Part shown: piece after piece, positions 61,682-64,000 of the stretch
How positions within the stretch are numbered: the first letter of the stretch is position 1
How the letters are laid out: each line of letters opens with the position of its first letter
Assembly (NCBI GenBank): GCA_013339765.2
Contig: JABSTR010001232.1
Span: forward strand, 744,001-808,000
DNA length: 64,000 nucleotides
Reading direction: 5' to 3'
Origin: Haemaphysalis longicornis
Taxonomy: Eukaryota > Arthropoda > Arachnida > Ixodida > Ixodidae
Notes under the pieces: generated by a model
What the model was told of the DNA's origin: nothing
The model's input: the letters and a program-made list of their open reading frames with translations, nothing else
Database searches by the model: none
Program-made: the position numbers and the translations under genes

Positions 61682-64000
61682 AGGTTGCAGTTCAGTTTGA
61701 GCTCTTTTTATGACTTCCAACGGTGTTCGAATACAATCAGGTTAATATACAGACAATGGTTTCAAGGTAAAAAGACTACAATGGGACCCTCGAATGATTA
61801 TTACAAAATGTAAAAATACACCGAACGCGGCGAAAACCAAACAAGAAGTAACTAAGAAGCAAGTACTGGAAACAATGAACCCAGCTTTAGTAGAAAGCAA
61901 GTGTAAGGAGAAGAAAACAAAGAACTCCGTTTAACAAGATGCAGAGTAAAAATAATTAGTGGCACATTACTTGCACGATCATAATTAAATGAGATGTAAA
62001 GGTATAGCAAGGTATGGGGCAAGAAGAAAACATGAACTGGACGCTTTAGCAATGCATACAATGTATTTCGGAACATCAAACTTTAAGAATACAGAAAATA
62101 CAGAGAAATAAAGCACTACAGCTTATGAAAACAATACATCCAATAATGCAACAAGAAATCTTTAGGCTCGTGTTTAAGGAAATACAAGGGGGATTTTTAT
62201 TTTAGTTCGGCGGAATGGCTTTTCCAAAACGGAATAGCGGAAAAACAAGGTATCATTTCACCAAGATGCCATTTGACTAGAGGTAGTAATTTTTATTGGC
62301 TGCCAACCTGTTGGAGTTGTTATTTTGTAGCAGGTATCTTTCAATTAACTGGTATGATAAAACATTACCCCGCGATTGAAACAAAATAGTCGCTACATTC
62401 ACCATGACTCTGCATTGGTTATCCTGTGGGTGACACAGGACGTGGTTTGGGGGATTTTCCCAGGAGTCGGAATGGAACGCTACAAAAAAAAATGGCTGGT
62501 GATTACGATACTCCCTGATGCGATATTTGGGCGCAGCTATTTAGCTGTTCTGACGGTGCAAAATATCTTGAGGGAAAGATTTTCGGACAGACGTACTTTT
62601 TGTATGGTTAGAGAAAACTTGTATTTGCAGTGGCTGACGAAGCACATGCATCGGTTGCCACTGTTGAGACCTCACTCGGGGTTCTGGCGAAGGCGGTGCT
62701 TAACCTCCACTCTGGCAGTTAATTTAGCTGCAGCGGCTGACGAAGCGCATGACCGGTTGTCTCACTCGCAGTTCAGCACTCCCTCCTGATGGCTGCAGTA
62801 CGCTGAGGCAGCACTCACTCCCGGGTTCTCTCGGCGGCAGCTATGGTGAGCCTCTGCGTCGGCGGCGCGAAGTGCGTCTCGGGAAGGGACCGCGAACTGC
62901 GTCTTAGAAAGTGTTGGCTCATCATCGTCACCCGCATGCCCCACTCACGTTTTCGCCAGGCGTCGCGCAGTCGAGCGGCTCGTGCGGGCACAGCATACTG
63001 CCCCTCCCCCCCCCCCCCCCCCTTTTCCCCCGCACACTTTGGAAGAAGCTTCTCTCGCCGCCACGGCGAACCGCCCTTCCCTTCCAATTTTGCGACAGCC
63101 TCCTCCTTTGCTTTCTTTCCCTCTTCGGTCTTGCCATCGTTCTCTTTGCCCAAGTTGGGTGAGAAACTGCTTCCTTCGCTCCATACGCATCAAAAGAGTC
63201 GTCCGTCAGGGACGCTCCGCATGCCGACAGAGAATTCTCGTTGTATCACGCCGTGTCAGATGCGAAGAATCCATCAGCATCCATCAAAAATGTTACCCTT
63301 GTGAGGGCACAAGGTAGCCAATAACGTATAGAAAAAAAACAAACGAAAACCAACTAACTTCTTTTTTTTAAGGACTAAAAAGACGGAAAGAAGACGTCGA
63401 GAATGCGACTGAGAAGAGCAGCACGAGAACGATATGACACCGTGACGTGGCGGGGCAAACACGCCGTGCTTGTCTGTTCCATTACTTCCCTGTCGTCAGC
63501 TTTATATTTTCCGTCGGTACGAAAGCCCATCAAGTTCGAAAGCCAAACACGAGAGTAGAACTCCATTCACGCTAAACTGAAATTTACACGGTAGTTGCCC
63601 AAAGAGACGAAAATGTAGAAAGCAAACGCCACTACCAAGGCTTGTTGTCAGAGAGCTAACTGCAGTGGTTCCCTCGCATTCGCTGCTACGGTATCTTCCG
63701 CCCCCTAAGCAGCGAGAAGAGTCGACAACCAGCGTCGAATGAAGCAGCCGACGCCACCAAGCGTTCGAGGCTGGCTATGCCTTTGCCATTACGTGCGGGT
63801 CGCGTCCATAACACCTTCTCAGCTATGGAAGCCTTGCAAAAAGGTGGTCCTGTGGCGATGAGTAATGAGCGCGAGACCAGACAGAACGGAGCTATACCGT
63901 GATGGATTATCCGACCGCAGCCGCAGTACGTTCCTTTCTCGTTTTGCGTGCAACTCACTTTTTGACGACCCTCCTCGCTTTCTTCGCGCAGTTTTCCGCT

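Larger units (their letters stand above)
59645..64000. other. 3' end of window: no supported gene
   Basis: Besides the hairpin, the LTR-like element and the unassigned frame, it holds AATCC-type microsatellite (60405-60480) and a C run (63006-63022). A sequence resembling a splice acceptor (TTTCTTCGCGCAG) lies at the very end, but nothing follows to test it. Confidence 0.45.

Overview
The window is eukaryotic, intron-rich and packed with repeats. One gene dominates it: a latrophilin-type adhesion G-protein-coupled receptor (ADGRL; Cirl in flies) on the + strand. I assembled it as 20 phase-compatible exons from 10598 to the stop codon at 47960. The rest is introns and flanks full of short inverted-repeat elements and tRNA-derived SINE-like sequences. 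The SINE style (an arm with the 'CCCCAGGTGG' block and a tail in ATCAATCAATCA), the TTAA-flanked MITEs and the Cirl-like protein together suggest a chelicerate, most likely a hard tick. That assignment is inference; no marker gene is present.

Layout. 1-10597: no convincing exon. This is probably the long first intron or 5' flank of the receptor, with a decayed endonuclease fragment (about 3490-3790) and copies of a dispersed repeat. 10598-20575: the rhamnose-binding lectin (RBL) domain and a Ser/Thr/Pro-rich linker. The second lectin exon occurs twice (14759-14865 and 16185-16291) with identical length and phase, so the two copies look mutually exclusive. 21796-27763: more linker and the hormone-receptor motif (HRM). 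29665-34948: the GAIN domain, with an intact GPS autoproteolysis site (His-Leu|Thr). 35708-40102: seven transmembrane helices. 41810-47960: the cytoplasmic tail. 47961-64000: 3' flank, with a 37-bp tandem repeat, a candidate polyadenylation signal and many repeats. There is no second gene I can support.

How the parts work together. In this family the lectin domain binds partners such as teneurins on other cells, and the GAIN domain cuts itself at the GPS. The new N-terminus after the cut (the tethered agonist, TNFALAMD here) then activates the 7TM part. All signature residues for lectin, HRM and GPS are present. The 5' end (signal peptide and first exon) was not found, so the model is partial: 1,243 complete codons before the stop. 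The most interesting points are the paired lectin exons inside a roughly 1.42-kb tandem duplication that also carries a transposable element, a GC-AG intron in the GAIN region, and a TM6/TM7 exon that has lost residues usually conserved in the family.

Residue numbers below count from the first complete codon of the first exon found (base 10600) and use lectin exon 2a. Family comparisons are from general knowledge, not a search.
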